A stretch of 64,000 nucleotides of DNA from Xiphophorus maculatus (Eukaryota > Chordata > Actinopteri > Cyprinodontiformes > Poeciliidae): contig NC_036447.1 in assembly GCF_002775205.1 (NCBI RefSeq), positions 21,744,501-21,808,500 of the forward strand, given 5' to 3'. Below, piece by piece: positions 1 through 9,891 of this stretch; within the stretch, counting starts at the first letter, position 1, and each line of letters opens with the position of its first letter. The position numbers were made by a program, and so were the translations under genes. A model generated the notes under the pieces. The model made no database searches and had not been told where the DNA came from. It was given only the letters and a program-made list of their open reading frames with translations.

Positions 1-26
1 GTTTGATTTGGAATATTTCCTATTTA

Positions 27-98
27 TGCCACTGTAGCTCATGTAAAGTTTGTAAATATTTCTGCCACTGTAGCTCATGTAAAGTTTGTAAATATTTC
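27..98. repeat. 36-bp perfect tandem duplication
   Basis: Two identical 36-bp copies lie head to tail, each starting GCCACTGTAGCTCATG. No gene is recognisable around them. It looks like a local duplication in AT-rich DNA. Confidence 0.85.
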
Positions 99-469
99 TG
101 TGGTTCCAGTTATAAACAAGTGGCTAAACTTGAAATTGCATTTTTTTTTCTTGTCATTGCTAGTATAGTGACCAACACCTGAAATCTTCCACACACGATG
201 CTGTAAAATGCAGATCATAAAAAAGCCTCGGCGTGTGTTTAGAACCTTGTTATGTTATGATGTCAGATTGTTTGTCCGAATGCCTGGCATACATGTAGAA
301 GTGTCTTAAGTTTACGGTGAGCAATGTAAGATGGTGGTGAATGTGTGAAAGGTAAGGCAGACATTTTATATCAAAAAGATTGCATATGGAAGTTGAATGC
401 AAGAGGCTTCTCTCAACTGGGGAGAATTTTTTTTATTTATTTTGCTTCACTACTTCCACATTTAGTCTT

Positions 470-770
470 TTTCCAACCCATTTTCTAACACCTTTGTCCC
501 TAGTGGGGTCGAGAGGTGCTGGTGTCTATCTCCAGCTAACGTTCTGGGCGAGAGGTGGGGTCACCCTGTACAGGTCGCCAGTCTGTCGCAGGGCAACACA
601 GAGACAGACAGGACAAACAACCATGCACACTCACACCTAGGGAGAATTTAGAGAGACCAATTTACCTAATTGTCATGTTTTTGGACTGTGGGAGGAAGCC
701 GGTACAGCCGGAGTACCAGGAGAGAACCCACGCATGCACAGGGAGAACATGCAAACTCCGTTTGTGCGTC
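470..770 (+). repeat. Teleost interspersed repeat
   Basis: The segment contains phrases typical of a very abundant fish repeat, for example GGGAGGAAGCCGG and GAGAACATGCAAACTCC, preceded by a block ending CAGGGCAACACAGAGACAGA. I recognise it as a dispersed repeat, probably retroposon-derived, but cannot name the family. The short reading frames across it are repeat sequence, not genes. Confidence 0.6.
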
Positions 771-1090
771 CATGCGCGTTGCTGCATAAGAGTAAACGCA
801 GACCTCTAACTTTAACTGTTTTACTGCATTATTTATGGTAGCACAACCGTGCTACCAGCCAGTGGTAGTCAGCCAGTGCTGACTACGAGTTTGTGATTTT
901 CTTCATCCGTTCCAAAAACTGTCACTTAAATTTTAAACTCTTGTAGGGCAGTGGCTTAAATCGTCAGCGGATGCCACCAGAGTGTTAGATTTGTTCTTTG
1001 AGTTGTGGAAGTTGGTGAAGTGTGTCCGTTGAGGAACACCGTACTTGGCGTCAGTTACGGTGCGCTGGCAGAACAACGGTCAGTATCTGC

Positions 1091-1560
1091 TGTGACGGTA
1101 AGCAACGCTGACCGCCAGCTCCTCAATGTAGCCACATGTTACTTTTAATGTCCAAGTAGTTAGTTTTGTATCGTTTTGTCTTTTTCTTCTTTTTTTAAAA
1201 AAAATATGCTGTATATGTTAAACAAAAAAAAATAATAGTAACTGAGTTAATGAGACTTATATTGACACGCAGTATTTGCTGAAGGCGAAGCCGCTGCGCT
1301 GTCGGTTGGTCCGGATAAACGGTCTGAACCACGATCTCAACCGCCGTGTGTGTCCGAGTCCTGCCTCAAGTTTCCTTCCGACAGCCACCATTAAAGAAAA
1401 CACAACGCAGAGTCTAAGGAACAGCGAGGTGTCGTCTCACACGGACAGGGTTACATCTTTGGTGCCGTGACCCGGATCGTGGTGCTTCAAGATCACCCAG
1501 GCAACAACGCCAGCAGCCCGGTTACCCAACGGTTTCGTTCTGGTAGTTTGTTGAGTGTCT
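1091..1560 (+). mobile_element. Possible LTR retrotransposon fragment (LTR end plus primer-binding-like site)
   Basis: A candidate LTR begins TGTGACGG near 1091 and ends CA near 1458. It holds a possible polyadenylation signal (ATTAAAG near 1390) and is followed within a few bases by TTTGGTGCCGTGACCC, which resembles the primer-binding region of fish LTR retrotransposons. No gag or pol reading frame follows and no second LTR was found. It would be a solo or truncated copy; the assignment rests on this short motif, so confidence is low. Confidence 0.3.
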
Positions 1561-2514
1561 GACAATCTTGAGTTAGCCTGTGAAGCTGAAGCTGCAACCT
1601 ATTATTTTAGTGTCACTTTTATTGCACTGTTTAAGGTAGTAAAAAAAAAATTTGTTTTTGAACTACATTTTGTTTGAAATATTTATTCTATTGTGATATC
1701 CTGTTTTTTTTTTTGTCTAATTAGAATTTTGGGAGTGCGTTAAGATAATTTAATTATTTATGTATCTTTGATTCATAGCGAGAAGGGGGGAAAAAGAGTA
1801 AATAATTACATTTTGTTTGAAATATTTATTACATTGTGATTCTATTCTGATAATTTATATAAGTTTAACTGGAATTTTGGGAGTGATTTAAAATAACTGT
1901 GCCACACAATTATTTATGTATTTATTTATTCACAATTAAACACTTAAAAAGGGGACGTACACATACAAACATACATTCTGGCAGTCTACATAAAATAATA
2001 ATAATAATAAAAAAGAGATCCTTGAAAATAATGAATGACTATGCAGTTACCCCAATGAGGCAGATGCCCTCTGCAGTAACATCTAGCCACCTACTTACCC
2101 CTGAACCAGTACTGAACCACAGATTCGACTCCCCAGGGGTGCCACACTACCTGGAGGAGGAGCAACAGCTGATGCTGTAACCCACATAAGGCTCTCGTGG
2201 TTCCAGGGAGCCGGGTGGTACCGGGCTGGAAGTGCTAATGCAAAAATGATCAGCCCTGCTTTTAAGCCAGACCGGGTCAGCCCGGGTCTGGCTGTGCAGT
2301 GCAAAAAGGGCTATAGACACATTCACTCCCTTCAGATACATGAAGTGGCCTGAAACACGCCATACAATGTCATTTTGTTTTAAATGTTGCAAGTTCTAAG
2401 TCAATGTTTCATTTTTATCGTACTGTTTTATTAAAAATTGCTTAAAAACAAACAACAACAACATAAAAGTAAAGGACAGTTTTTTTTATTTGACTTGGGA
2501 TTCAGCCTCTTAAC

Positions 2515-3280
2515 TGTAATATAAATAGCTTCTTGAGCTTGTTTCTGTTTTAAATGTTGAATGTCTTACATCATCATTGTATGTATTCAGACTGTAATGT
2601 AATGTAAATAGCTGCTGATTGTGTTTGTCTTTTCTTTTAAATGTTGCAGGTTCTGTGTCAATGTTGCATTTTTATTATGTCCTCCATTTGGTACAAACAA
2701 ATGCTAAGAAACAAACAGCAGAAAAACAACTAAACAAAAATGGAAAGGTTGGGTCTATTCCACCTATTTACAGCAATGTAAATAGGTTCCTGTGTTTGTT
2801 TCTGTCTTAAGTTGAAAGTCTTACATCATCATTCTATGTATTCAAACTTTAATGTAATGTAAATAGCTGTTGATATGTTTGTCTTTGTTTTAAATGTTGC
2901 AGATAAGTTGCATTTTTGTATGTCTTTTTATTATAAAACAAATTGCTTAAAAAAGCAATATAAAGGAGGAAAGTGTTTGATTTGAATGTAATATACATTT
3001 TTGTTGATGCGTTTCCCTTTCTTTTAAGTATTGCAGGTTCTAAATTTTTATTGTCTTTATATTTTTTTTAAAAACGCTGTTAGCACTACGGTAAGAAACA
3101 AACAAAACACAACAACTAAACAAAAATACAAAGGTTGGGTCTATTCCGCTCCTTTACAGTAATGTAAATAGATTCTTATGTTTGTTTCTGTTTAAATGAT
3201 AAAAGTCTTACATCATCATTCTATGTATTCAAACTTTAATATAATGTAAATAGCTGATGATATGCTCCATAGAGCACATC
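2515..3280. repeat. Diverged tandem repeat, about 387-bp period
   Basis: Blocks recur in order. GTCTTACATCATCATT occurs at 2563, 2818 and 3205, and GGGTCTATTC at 2751 and 3138. The last two copies of each block are 387 bp apart; the first interval is only 255 bp, so the first unit is partial. TGTAATGTAAATAG-type segments occur in each unit. The copies differ by many substitutions, indicating an old satellite-like array. It is bounded on the right by the Tc1 relic. Confidence 0.75.
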
Positions 3281-3282
3281 TC

Positions 3283-4210
3283 CATAGATCAGGGGTCTCA
3301 AACTCCAGTCCTCAAGGGCCGGTGTCCTGCAACTTTTAGATGTGCCTCTGCTGCACCACACCTGAATAGAATAATTAGGTCATTAAGGCTCTGGAGAACT
3401 GATCTACACAAGGAGGTAATTAAGCCATTTCATTCCAGTGTTTTGTACCTGTGGCACATCTAAAAACTGCAGGACACCGGCCCTCGAGGACTGGAGTTTG
3501 AGACCCCTGCCATAGATGCTCAATCAGATTTAAGTTTGGATTCTGTCTTGGCGACTCTAGAACATTAACAGAGTGGCTCTGAAGACTTTGAGATACTGGC
3601 GTGTGATTTGGGTTATTGTCCTGAAAAATGAACTGTCGCTCCAGTCTGAAGGCAAGACGCTCCAAAGCAGTTTTTCATCCAGGATGTCTCTGAACATTGC
3701 TGAACATTCATCTTTCCCTATATCCTGACCAGCAGAGACGGCTGTCCTTTCCGTAAGATTCTCTGCTATCCAAAGAAGAAAGCTTGAGCTCCGACAGTGA
3801 CCATAGGGTTCTTGGTTACCTCCCTGATTAAGACCCTTCTCCCCTGATTGCTCACCTTAGATGCCCAGCTTGCTCTGCTTAGAGTCCTGCTGGTTCCAAA
3901 TATCTTCCACTGACCAATGGTGAAGGCCACTGAGCTCATTAAAATATTTCCGTATCCTCTAGACAATCCTATCTATTGTCTAGAAGCTAACTGTGACCTC
4001 TGACCTGCACTGTCAACTTTCCAAATCCAGTCCTATCAACTGAACTTACCACAGGTGGAGTCCATTTATCAACATCTCAAGGATGATCAGTGGAAACGGT
4101 TGTTTTGAGCATCACTGACAAAAGGCTTTGATTAATTACAAAAATGTAATTTCTTGGTTTTCTATTTTTAATGCATTTGCGAAACACTCAAAAACGTCAT
4201 CCTTCAACCA
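3283..4210 (-). pseudogene. Degenerate Tc1-like transposase, split by a MITE
   Basis: The minus strand encodes broken pieces of a Tc1-family transposase. One piece, at about 3513-3665, reads through an N-P-N-H-T block and then an L-I-E-H-L-W block, equivalents of the DPKHT and NPIEHLW regions of DDE transposases. A second piece, at about 3766-3966, carries the N-terminal DNA-binding part with GRRVLIREVTKNPMVT. The middle of the protein, including most of the catalytic core, is deleted around 3735-3765, and a 220-bp MITE interrupts the C-terminal part. The right end decays near 4210, and the left end is lost at the tandem repeat. Clearly an inactive relic. Confidence 0.8.
3290..3509. mobile_element. 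hAT-type MITE with 8-bp target duplication
   Basis: A 220-bp element starts CAGGGGTCTCAAACTCC and ends with its reverse complement. The terminal inverted repeats run for about 57 bp with few mismatches (one in the outer 42). It is flanked by a perfect 8-bp direct repeat, CCATAGAT, at 3282-3289 and 3510-3517. The CAGGGGT terminus and 8-bp duplication fit the hAT superfamily. There is no transposase, so it is non-autonomous. It lies inside the Tc1 relic and is therefore younger. Confidence 0.9.
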
Positions 4211-4345
4211 GACATTTTAATTAATAGCAGACTGGTAAATTTAGCCATTGAGACTGATTAAATTGTTGTAACATTAAAATACCTAAAAGCAGCAAATCGG
4301 TCCTCCTAGGTTAAGAATAGATTCTGGTCGTATGAATCCCATAGA

Positions 4346-4351
4346 TTTATT
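4346..4351 (-). terminator. Possible polyadenylation signal of brme1
   Basis: AATAAA on the minus strand, about 150 bp downstream of the brme1 stop codon. It is the first canonical signal after the stop; transcript data would be needed to confirm it. Confidence 0.45.
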
Positions 4352-4500
4352 GAGGATGAACTAGATCATCAACATAGCCAAAGCAAACATTCAGAAGAAT
4401 GTGGAAAACTAGGGAAATACTTTGTGTCGTCTTTTGTACTTTACCAAGGAACTCTAAACGAGAGAAAAACATGAGAACAAAATCGTCTGGAAAACAGTCT

Positions 4501-7500
4501 TTAACGTACAGAGCTTCTTGAAGGTTTACGCCGCAGGTTCTCCAGTTCTCGATGGGCGACCATAACCTTTCGGCTAGAACAAAAAGGGAAAGAAACGGGG
4601 CTAAGCTCTCGCTTTTAAGCTTCATCATGTGTAAATAAAGATCCACTGTTAGAATCTTTAAAGCTATACATCAAGGGTTAAGATGTACAGCAACATTATG
4701 TGAAGCAAGGTAATGAAAGCAAATAGTTATTACCCATTTCTGAAAGTTTTGAGGTAGAGTTTTACCATCAGAACCAAAGTTATGTACAAGGAAAAATGCA
4801 TATGTTTTTAGTTTATAACATAAAATGAAATACGTTGGAGGTTTGTGGTTGTAATGCAAAAAAGCTTAAGAAATATAAACACTTTGCACTTTATCTGTGT
4901 CACGTGAAGAAGAGACGAGGATAGACTGTCGGTCATCTACGTCCAAAAAAAACCTGGTTGCTGATCATGATCTCCTCTCCAGTGTTGGTCGTTTTGCTAG
5001 CAACCAGTACAACACTGAAGTTTCAACATGATTCACAGGTTTAAATTTCTAGAGGACAGTAAAGTTCATGGAGATAGTGAAGTTTATATTAACCCTGTAC
5101 ATCTCTTTAATAAATCATCTGACAACACAAAAGAGCGCCACCTGTTATGCTCTTGATGCTAACAGCCTCTCAGATTCCCTAAACTCAACAATTTCTCTTA
5201 GCAGTCACGTCAAAGCTTTAGTTGAAGTTTTAACAAGACAAGATTTACAGCTGGCAGAGCTACTGCAGCCAATCAGAAGACAGAAACACAGGCGACAAAG
5301 ATCAAAGTACTGAAGGACAATAAAACACGTCACTCCCTAAGGAGTGAGGAGTCTGAGATGAGTTAAGAGGACAGAAAACATGACAAAAGTAGTAAAATGA
5401 AACATAAACGTAGATCAAATAGTTGACAGAAATGGTTTCCACTCACTTCAGAGAGGAGAGTTCTCTGATCAGTCCACAGATCAGCTCTGTGGCATCTTCA
5501 AGATGACCCGATGGATCAGGTCCTTCCTTCATTTCCTCACTAGATGAGAGCAAAATGTTGGTTAGATCATAAATAGGTGATTAAAGCCATTATTTTATAA
5601 CTTACAAGCTTATTAAGCATTTAAATATTCAAATTCCAGTCTTTTGTCCACTTCTGTGAAGTCTTATGAAGGAATTTGCTTGCTTCTGACAAAAAACACT
5701 TTTTCCTTTCACTAAACTTTCCATTAACATGCTTGGATACAGCGCTCCATAAACATTAAGTTTCTTTAGCAATGACCCACCATGGATGACTGTCCTGGCC
5801 TACTAGCCAACTGTCAAGTCAGGAGTCTTATTTGTACTGACAACAGCACTACATAGCATTTCTGTATTAAATTTGATTTTAATAGGTTCTATATTTTTAT
5901 TTTGTGAGAAAGTAAATTTTTGGTTTCCATTTGCTGCAAGCCAGGATCATTAATAACTAAAAAGCAAATGCTTTAAGTTTATCTCTTATTTGTGTAATCA
6001 ATCAATGCTTGGGTTTCTCTTTTATAATTAAACTGCAGAAAAAAATTACTTTTTGACTATGTTCAAATTGTTCAATGCACCTGTATCGTCTTTGATTTTT
6101 TTCTTACATGAGAACAATGGTGTTGAGCTGCGAGTCCGACACGTAATCTAAGACTCCAGAGCCCGACGAGTCCTCCGGATTCCTGGTTGGAGCGCGCTCC
6201 GTGTGGACGACAGAGGGACCAGCAGCATCATCATCATCATTCGGATCACACTGTGCAAACACACACAGGGAGCTTTAAATAAATACAAAGTCTAGCTCTT
6301 TCACTAGAAGTGCTGGAGTTAGTCCACGTAGACAACACTCCTATGCAGTCTAGAGATAGTCCAAATGGCCTGAAGGATTGTAAGTACCCTTAAGTACCCT
6401 GGTAATGGCCTCAACGCATCTCACAGTTGCACAATTGTTCCTTAGACTTAGACTTAGACTGGATAATGCAGCACAACATCAGTTGCAAAAGGTCACATCT
6501 CTCCAAAAACACTTCATGTATGCTTCAAAACTAGACTGAAGAGCATTACCTACAGGAGATCTGATCTCCTGTTGGTATCATAGATACCCACCCCCAACAT
6601 GGACTATTCACACTCCTACCTTCTGGCACCCACCCCCAACATGGACTATTCACACTCCTACCTTCAGGCCTGACGGTCAACGACCACATTTACAATTGAA
6701 GAATGGATGCTAATTTGAGCCATCAGAGCCATCAAGAGTCGTTGGTTCTTTTGGCCCTGTTTCAGTAAGTCTGGGGAGAAATCGAAAACCTAGTACCTCT
6801 AGTGTTCTTAACACAAATGATTCAGAGTTGGGTTTTATCTGTAAATATTACATCAGCTCCTGAGCTAAACGCTTTAATACTTTTGTTCTAAACTCCCAAA
6901 TCCTCCACTATCCATTCCTTCTTACTGTGCATTTAAATGACAGAAAACCCATTAAAATCAGCCAAAACAATCATTTTCAGGGTCAACATCAGGTCTTCTA
7001 CTTACGCTGTTACTCATCTCTTGGGCAGTGGGAGCCAGTGAAGCCTCACAGTTCAATTCTGCAGATTGAGTCGCTGCAGAGGAAGCTCCTTCTTCACCAC
7101 CACCACCATTCCCATCAGTCACCTCCAGTTTGCTTTCATCTGCTGTCCCGTTCACACTGCACCTGTGTGGATGAGCCGCGTCAGAGTCACTTTCCTCCTC
7201 CTGCTTTGCAATGAAAGCGTGGAGAGAATTTGTTTGTTCTCTTGGGGACAAATCTTCCTCTGTTTTGGTTTGGATTTCAGGCACTAGAGCGACGTCCTTG
7301 ACTTTTGGTGGCTGCAGGTTCTCCAGATGTTTCTCTTCCCCTTCCTGTGCGAGTTGAATTGGTTCTGTGTTGCCATTTAGTTCTGGATCAGTCAGAGATC
7401 CGTCTTTAGCCTCAGAATCTCTTTCCTCTGAACATCCTGGATTACTTGTGGTACCGGTTCCGTCCGTGTCGGTCACAGAACTGTGGACTTCGGTTTCAGC

Positions 7501-8838
7501 TCTGCATTGAAGGTAAAGGTTAAGGTAAAAATGAAAGAAGCATATTTAAAGGGCCTTGCAAAGGTATCTACATTTGTACTTTTGTTGCATTTTGTTACTT
7601 TACAATCACAAAGTTCAGTATATGTTACTCGGAATAGAAATATACATTATTGTCTCATTTCTTTTACTAATAAAAATGAGGCATTTATTTAAATTCATCT
7701 CCTTCTATGTACTGATACTCCTAAATGAAGTATACTGCAATAAAGCACCTTTTGAGGTAGGCCTGTCAAAATAACAAATTTTGCTCAACAATAAATTGTC
7801 CCAGAAGTTATTGCGATAATGATACAATTATTGCTTTGGGACCATTTTCAAAAAATATCATTTCAAGATATATGTAATGTAAGCTAATTTCTTCACTTCA
7901 TAATATCACGGAAATTGAAAAAGTAAAAAACACTGACTGGTGATCATCAGGCTGTGGCTCTTCCTCCCTTTCCTTTCTGACGTCTGCTGAGGCATGAGGA
8001 GGTGTGGAGTGTAAATAGTTTGGGGGGACATCGTCCTCTGAAGCTAAAGGCTCAGCGGTTTCATCACATACGGATTTTCCTGCGCTCCCTGCTCCCTCCT
8101 CCACACTCTCCCGCTGCTGTGCCTGTAGAATGTGACTCCGTTCCGTCTCTGTCAGACCACACATACCCATCCTTCGCTTCTTCTTGACCGGTAAACCCGC
8201 CGCCGACTCCTTGACGTCCGCCGTGCCGCAGCTGGGCCTATTGTCGTTGGTGTCTTGACTTCTCTTCAAGTTGGAGCGTTCCTCTCCGACCACTTGCTTC
8301 TCCAAAACATCGCAGTCGGGTTTTCTGTCGTCTTCAGCGGCGGGCACAAACATCTGGGGTTGGCCTGGCGATCTACTACATTCTCCTGAACCTGTTTTAT
8401 TTCCGTTGGTACAATCATTAGTTTGTTCGCAGCAGGTCTCCAGCTCAAAACGATGGCTGGGATCACAGACAGTGGTCTCTTCTTTCCCATTATTTGAGAC
8501 GTCTGTGGCATCTACCTCTTCTGAGTTGTTTTCATCTGCTTTTGAGAGACTGGACCGCTCCTCTCCCTCGTGCTGTATATTTGGGACTGCTGCACTTTCT
8601 TGGAGATCAGTCTGCTGCAGCATCTTATCGGCTTCTTTAATATCTCCTTCTGCATCCTAATAATTAAAGAAAAAGTCTGACTTGTCAGTTTGTTTAAATG
8701 TAATACCATTAGAAGCTCTCTTCAAGTCCTAAATGCCTTTGGAAGGGGAACAACCTGGACCTCCTGTGTCTGGGAGGATTCATCAGTTGGACAGGTCCTT
8801 TTCTTTGACATCAGGGACCGAGTCTGGGGTGGAGCCAT
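4501..8838 (-). CDS. brme1: BRME1 (C19orf57)-like meiotic recombination factor
   Basis: Six coding exons read leftwards: 8838-8755, 8656-7938, 7501-7006, 6250-6108, 5539-5447 and 4573-4501. Phases join exactly, giving 535 residues. The start has a good context (GGACATGG). Exon 1 could instead end at 8761, also in frame. Most of the protein is acidic and low-complexity, rich in Glu, Asp and Ser, and probably disordered. A basic patch followed by RMGMCGLTETERSHILQ lies in exon 2, and a conserved C-terminal block contains DYVSDSQLN, LIRELSSLN and AHRELE. BRME1 is known to bind HSF2BP/MEILB2 and help load recombinases at meiotic double-strand breaks. Identification rests on the C-terminal block, as I remember the mammalian protein, plus the position next to cc2d1a, which matches human 19p13. 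The fast-evolving middle could not be aligned. The large introns carry Tc1-like and LINE-like repeat debris. Confidence 0.8.
6588..6668. repeat. Tandem duplication of a LINE-like fragment
   Basis: About 40 bp beginning CACCCCCAACATGGAC is repeated head to tail, differing near the end. One frame reads LFTLLPSG, a string I associate with the 3' coding end of fish LINEs. It lies in a brme1 intron. Confidence 0.6.
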
Positions 8839-9891
8839 GTCCTCTTAAAACATACAAAAACACTCCTAATCAATTAAAGACAGTAGAGCTGAAACAATTA
8901 ATTGATTATTGAAATAACAGTCAACTAGTATAGTAACAGATTAATTGTTAACTGGAGTTCAAAAACATATTTGATGGGTAGGGACTGAAAATACGAGATT
9001 AAAGATACTCCAATACCTCTAAACAAAAGTCAAACAACTGCACTGAATTTCAAACCTTTTCTCTTTTTTTTTTTTTTTTTTACCGTTGCTGTTAAACTTT
9101 GTTTTCCCTTAGGTAATTTTTGCCAACTAAAGGAAAGAAAAAGGTTTATTTAAAGATATGACAGAATACAACACAATGCAAACAAGTTTTTTTTTAATTT
9201 TACTTTACTAACCATCAAATAATGATTTTTAGGGCAAACAAAGCAATTTACACCGAAAGAAAATATTCCCCAAAATATTTGAGCATGCAGCAAACCAATT
9301 ACTCCTAGCTAGCTCAGAGGAAAATTGTCGTGAACATAACCGGCATCTTAAATTAAGTTATCAGTTGAGCTCGAGCGAAATTTCGTCTTTTTTTTCTACT
9401 AAGTCTTTTAATGTTAAGGCCTATTTTTTTTTTAAACTTTTTTTTTCACCAACCTGAAACTGCTCACCTGAGCTGCGTGTGCCTTTAACAGGACCAAACG
9501 TCACTGCTTTACGTCAACTATGGGCGTGTTTTCGACCAGCCGTAAAGCGCCATACAGGAAGTCATTTACACGGCGTACTGCTCTTGTTTTGACACTTCAA
9601 ACTAAGCGTTTACACATAGGAGTGCCCGTCTTTGTTATCTGGCTAAAGTTGTACGGAAGGAGTTTTAAATCTGAGTGACCGATCTGATCAAAGCAGCATT
9701 GACTTGAGCTGTGAAGGTAAAAACAGCCAGTCAGAAAATGCAAAAGCTGTGAGGTTTCTTTTAGCTGGAAGCTAACAGAAGTAGGGACGCTAATACGATA
9801 TGTGACAGTTTGGATAATTTTCTTTGCCGCATTATTTCAAACAAAGGGATTTAATTATTTTAACTCGGTTTTTCACAGGTGTTTACAGCCC
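8839..9891. promoter_or_regulatory. Shared head-to-head promoter region of brme1 and cc2d1a
   Basis: The two start codons are 1.05 kb apart on opposite strands. The block around 9480-9600 is less AT-rich than its surroundings and has an ETS-like AGGAAGT near 9556, a CRE-like TTACGTCA near 9509 and no TATA box. A likely untranslated first exon of cc2d1a ends at 9716 before GTAAAAAC, and the coding exon is entered after TTTTTCACAG at 9878. Both genes probably start inside this interval; the transcription starts are inferred. Confidence 0.5.

Larger units (their letters stand above)
1..3282. other. Gene-free repeat-rich stretch
   Basis: No coding exon could be supported here. The stretch contains a 36-bp tandem duplication, a fish interspersed repeat near 470-770, an LTR-like fragment near 1091-1560, two diverged copies of an AT-rich unit at about 1661-1735 and 1806-1885, and a 387-bp diverged tandem repeat from about 2515. 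The short reading frames inside it have no recognisable protein similarity. Confidence 0.6.

Noticed and set aside
2515-3280. Tandem repeat considered as a CRISPR-like array
   Set aside because: Units are long and diverged, there are no uniform short repeats and spacers, and the genome is vertebrate.
6435-6465. Short TTAGACTTAGACTTAGAC array as a possible telomere-like repeat
   Set aside because: Only three units and not the vertebrate telomere motif.
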